This document shows positions 21,986-25,189 of a DNA stretch of 25,189 nucleotides, piece after piece. The DNA is taken from contig JAGKWN010000058.1 of assembly GCA_021151805.1 (NCBI GenBank), positions 1 through 25,189 of the forward strand, written 5' to 3'. Under the pieces are notes generated by a model that was not told the DNA's origin, did no database searches, and was given only the letters and a program-made list of their open reading frames with translations. The position numbers and the translations under genes were made by a program. Position 1 is the first letter of the stretch. Every line of letters begins with the position of its first letter. This DNA comes from Cytophagaceae bacterium (lineage in GTDB: Bacteria > Bacteroidota > Bacteroidia > Cytophagales > Cytophagaceae).

Positions 21986-24900
21986 ATGAAAAAATCACTT
22001 CAGTCGGTTATACTCTTGCTATTGAGTATGTATGCATTTGCGCAAACACCAATACAATCTTACGATTGGAAAAATGTAACCATTCATGGAGGTGGTTATG
22101 TACCTGGTTTTGTATTTAATAAAGCTGGGAAAGATTTACTCTATGCCCGAACAGATGTTGGCGGTGCATACCGTTGGAATAATGCAACTAAAAAATGGAT
22201 TTCGCTTTCTGATTTTATTACTTCACAAAATCAACTCGGGGTAATCAGTATTGCTGCAGACCCAAACGATTCGAACAGAGTCTACATGGCTACAGGCTTG
22301 TATACTAATAGTTGGGATCCGAATGGCATTCTTTACAGATCGAATGACAGAGGAGACAGCTGGACTCAGATAGAAGTCCCTTTTAAAGTTGGGGGAAATG
22401 AAATGAACCGAGGTAGTGGAGAGCGGCTTCAGGTAGACCCCAACATGAGTAACAAACTACTATTTGCTTCGCAGAAACAAGGTTTATTTCAAAGTCTTGA
22501 TTACGGGAGCACATGGACTAAGATAACCACATTCCCAAAGAACAATTGTACCATGCTTGAGTTTGATGCATCTTCAGGCAATAAAGGTATTCCGACAAAA
22601 GATATTTATATCGGAACGTACGATCATCTGGCAAGCAAAGATACTACACAGGGTGGAATTTATAAAAGTTCGGATGGAGGCACAACATGGGTATACTGGA
22701 CTGGCCAGCCTATTAAAGTAACACCGAAATCTTATGATAATCCTAAAATCAGTACCTGCGCCATATTGAACAACATGGCATTCGGAGGTGATTACATTTA
22801 TATGGCATTTGGAAACGATCTTGCCCCGGGAACGAGCAATGGCTTCGTTTACAGATACACTAAAGCATCCAAAACATGGACATTGATTTCTCCATCACCA
22901 AGTTCACAGGGAGGCTACAACGGACTCTCTGTCCATCCGGCAAATCCTAATATCCTTATAGTTGGTACACTTGGCCATTGGTGGCCTACTTCAGACCGCT
23001 TATACATTACTTCCAACGCGGGTGCTTCATGGATTGATATCAGAACAAAGATGCAGGCTGATAATAAAAACACACCTCATGGAGGCGGCATGGGCTGGAT
23101 GAGCGGTCTGAAAATAAATCCCAACAATCCTGATAACGCAGTGTTCGGATCCGGGAACGGACTCTGGATGACAAATAATTTATTAAAAGCGATTACAAAC
23201 GATTCAACAAAATGGGTATATGAAAATGATAATTTTGAAGAAACTGTGCCATTGGATTTAGCATCGCCTCCATCCGGAGCGGCATTATTTAGTGGATTAG
23301 GCGACATAAAAGGATTTACACATCTTGACCTGAGCAAATCGCCTGCGAATACATTCAGTCAACATGGCAATACATATTCAATAGACTTTGCCGAAACAAA
23401 CCCAAACATCGTTGTCCGTACACATGATGGAGGAAACCGGGCCAGCATTTCAAAAGATTTAGGTGTTACATGGACCGAATTCCCTGTGCAGGCGGCCGGT
23501 GGAGATACTAAAGTCAATTACATCTCTATTTCCCCGGATTCAAAAAATATTGTCTGGTCCCCGAGCGATGCCTTTGCATCCGTATCCATCAACAATGGAG
23601 CTTCATGGACAGTCTGTTCTGGTCTTGCAGGAAGTGTTTACCCAAAATCGGATCGGGTTAATTCTTCTATTTTCTATGCCATTCAAAATTCAAACGGACA
23701 GTTTTTCAAAAGTACTGATGGAGCAAAAACATTTTCAACAATCTTTGCTTTTCCATTTACGGGAGGTATGGAAGCCGTTCCGGTTTTTAGCAAAGAAGGT
23801 CACGTATGGGTAAGAGCAGCAACAAATGGACTGTATTATACAACAAATGGAGGAACTTCATTTACTAAAATAACTTCTATTGAAGAAGCATACGAGGTTT
23901 CTTTTGGGAAAGCAGCACCGGGATCCAACTACCCGGCAGTATTTATTTATGGAAAGGTAAATGGGGTTACAGGTTTATTCCGTTCAGATAATATAGGCAG
24001 CACCTGGATAAAAATCAATACAAAAAACCAGGAATTCGGAAGAGGGTACAGATGCATCTGCGGAGACCCAAAAGTGTATGGCCGACTATACATTACTACG
24101 GGAGGCAGAGGCATTTTATGTGGAGATACGAATGGCACAGGAGTTTGTTATGAAGCTAACTTAGATGAAAATCTGATCATATGTAAGCAATCCTTTACAA
24201 CATTAAGTGCCAATATTCCCGTTTCCGGTTATTCCTATACATGGTACAAGAACGGATCAAAGCTCACATCAACTGCATCCTCATTAGTAACGAGTGAACC
24301 AGGAACCTATGAAGTTACTGCCAGCAAAGCCGGCTGTCCGGATACAAAAGATAATGTATCTGTTAAAAGCAAACTGTTAAATATCACGAGTCCTGCTATC
24401 TGTCAAGGGCAGGAAATTATTTTATCTGTTGACAAACCTTCTGTCTATGCATGGCTAAACAGCTCACAAGCCGCTTTAGATACCACAACACAGACATTCA
24501 AAGTAAGTCCTTCCGTTTCTACGGAATATTACGTAAAAGAAATTGCTGTTCAACAAAAAATCGTTGGCTTACCTGCATACACAACTGGTGGCTGGGGCTT
24601 GGGGGGAGCTTTTGATAATGCCCAGAATGTTGCCAGTCTGACAATTTTAGATGACACACGACTAAAAGGTATTTCTTTAAAAGTAAATGGAAACGGTACA
24701 AAAGGTGTGATACGTATTGTGGATACCAATGGCAATATTGTTACGTCAGGCACCATGTCAAATCTTAGTGCAGGCATGCAGGAAATACCTTTTGATTATC
24801 TGCTTCCCGCCGGCAAATATAAAATAGATGCTGTAGGAACCGTTGGTTCCATTCAATTTCAGACTGACCGCACCAATGCTGTATTCTCTATCCCCAATTA

Positions 24901-25189
24901 TGTAATGTATGAACCTGTTGGTTGGGGATATGGCATTTTTTTTAATTTAAAATTTGAAACAGGAAATACATGTGCACCAACACCTGTTAAAGTGACTGTT
25001 ATTCCGGCATCTGTGCCAACCATCACCGCTCCTGTCAAGTCTTTTTGCGCGGGTGGTTCGGTAGTGCTTACAGCAAGTACCGGTGCTTCATACAAATGGT
25101 TCAACGGCACCACCCAGGTGGGAACTGCTGCAACCTATACCGCAACAGCTGCGGGGGCTTATACCGTGGAAGTAACCAATAGTTCCGGT
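21986..25189 (+). CDS. GH74 xyloglucanase-type glycoside hydrolase, C-terminus cut
   Basis: Extracellular endo-acting glucanase, probably on xyloglucan. The frame is open for 1068 codons to the window end. A signal peptide ends YAFA (residue 19). The GH74 double propeller spans about 25-730: YARTDVGGAYRW with the expected catalytic Asp57, GERLQVDPN, GILYRSNDRGDSWTQ, NGLSVHPANPNILIVGT, GMGWMSGLKINPNNPD, and SGLGDIKGFTHLD with the second expected acid Asp440. BNR-type repeats (S-x-D-x-G-x-T-W) recur. An Ig-like region follows (about 730-795), a second short beta-domain, an unassigned module (about 858-996), and the first SYKWFNGTTQVGT repeat (from 25013). By analogy with the PL1 and PL11 enzymes a type A T9SS domain is expected beyond the window. 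The start is chosen by the signal peptide. Confidence 0.88.
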   Translation, partial: MKKSLQSVILLLLSMYAFAQTPIQSYDWKNVTIHGGGYVPGFVFNKAGKDLLYARTDVGGAYRWNNATKKWISLSDFITSQNQLGVISIAADPNDSNRVYMATGLYTNSWDPNGILYRSNDRGDSWTQIEVPFKVGGNEMNRGSGERLQVDPNMSNKLLFASQKQGLFQSLDYGSTWTKITTFPKNNCTMLEFDASSGNKGIPTKDIYIGTYDHLASKDTTQGGIYKSSDGGTTWVYWTGQPIKVTPKSYDNPKISTCAILNNMAFGGDYIYMAFGNDLAPGTSNGFVYRYTKASKTWTLISPSPSSQGGYNGLSVHPANPNILIVGTLGHWWPTSDRLYITSNAGASWIDIRTKMQADNKNTPHGGGMGWMSGLKINPNNPDNAVFGSGNGLWMTNNLLKAITNDSTKWVYENDNFEETVPLDLASPPSGAALFSGLGDIKGFTHLDLSKSPANTFSQHGNTYSIDFAETNPNIVVRTHDGGNRASISKDLGVTWTEFPVQAAGGDTKVNYISISPDSKNIVWSPSDAFASVSINNGASWTVCSGLAGSVYPKSDRVNSSIFYAIQNSNGQFFKSTDGAKTFSTIFAFPFTGGMEAVPVFSKEGHVWVRAATNGLYYTTNGGTSFTKITSIEEAYEVSFGKAAPGSNYPAVFIYGKVNGVTGLFRSDNIGSTWIKINTKNQEFGRGYRCICGDPKVYGRLYITTGGRGILCGDTNGTGVCYEANLDENLIICKQSFTTLSANIPVSGYSYTWYKNGSKLTSTASSLVTSEPGTYEVTASKAGCPDTKDNVSVKSKLLNITSPAICQGQEIILSVDKPSVYAWLNSSQAALDTTTQTFKVSPSVSTEYYVKEIAVQQKIVGLPAYTTGGWGLGGAFDNAQNVASLTILDDTRLKGISLKVNGNGTKGVIRIVDTNGNIVTSGTMSNLSAGMQEIPFDYLLPAGKYKIDAVGTVGSIQFQTDRTNAVFSIPNYVMYEPVGWGYGIFFNLKFETGNTCAPTPVKVTVIPASVPTITAPVKSFCAGGSVVLTASTGASYKWFNGTTQVGTAATYTATAAGAYTVEVTNSSG
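25013..25189 (+). repeat. Ig-like repeat of GH74 enzyme, cut by window edge
   Basis: It begins PTITAPVKSFCAGG and reads through SYKWFNGTTQVGT to TVEVTNSSG, where the window ends. Its DNA is closer to the PL11 repeats (AGTGCTTACAGCAAG, GCGGGGGCTTATACCGTGG) than to most of the pectate lyase repeats. Confidence 0.85.

Noticed and set aside
21913..22119. 68-codon frame overlapping the GH74 start
   Set aside because: It is in a different frame from the GH74 signal peptide and catalytic motifs, and it begins within the leader hairpin.
23463..23813. 116-codon alternate frame inside GH74
   Set aside because: The GH74 frame is open and shows BNR-type and catalytic motifs through this stretch, so there is no evidence for a frameshift.

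Overview
The window reads as chromosomal DNA of a gliding, polysaccharide-attacking Bacteroidota, most likely Cytophaga hutchinsonii or a close relative. This identification is inferred from protein architecture, not from a database match. The pointers are very large secreted enzymes that carry tandem Cys-containing Ig-like repeats around a SYKWFNGTTQVGT core, type A and type B C-terminal sorting domains of the type IX secretion system (T9SS), a PorP/SprF-family protein, and start sites without clear Shine-Dalgarno sequences. No rRNA, tRNA, CRISPR array, transposase or prophage gene was seen, and no gene-free stretch exceeds 300 bases.

Region 1 (1-4365). Two poorly characterised AT-rich genes on the minus strand (a DUF4279 protein cut by the window edge and an unrecognised 220-aa protein) lie downstream of a MacAB-type ABC export operon: ATPase, permease, periplasmic adaptor. 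A cluster of about six palindromic repeats fills the gap between the ATPase and permease genes, and the last copy supplies the ATPase stop codon. The matching TolC-family outer-membrane channel is divergent at 4366, so a full tripartite pump is encoded.

Region 2 (4366-8400). After TolC come a MauE/DoxX membrane protein fused to a thioredoxin-like tail, an N-acetylmuramoyl-L-alanine amidase, and a DinB/YfiT-like putative metalloenzyme. A strong hairpin terminator closes this block.

Region 3 (8401-17452). Two giant plus-strand genes encode T9SS-exported pectin enzymes: a PL1 pectate lyase with 12 Ig-like repeats and a PL11 rhamnogalacturonan lyase with 7. Both end in the same Asp-rich/Cys linker and a type A sorting domain.

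Region 4 (17453-21762). This is the most interesting part. A PorP/SprF-like outer-membrane protein is divergent from a tightly overlapped three-gene operon: an ECF-type sigma factor, a single-pass anti-sigma-like protein that carries an SprB-like repeat and a type B sorting domain on its periplasmic side, and a secreted leucine-rich-repeat protein with the same C-terminal layout. Together they look like a T9SS-coupled cell-surface signalling module.

Region 5 (21763-25189). A GH74 xyloglucanase-type enzyme runs off the right edge just inside its first SYKWFNGTTQVGT repeat. The three enzymes would act together on pectin and xyloglucan in plant cell walls, plausibly to expose cellulose. No SusC/SusD pair is present.
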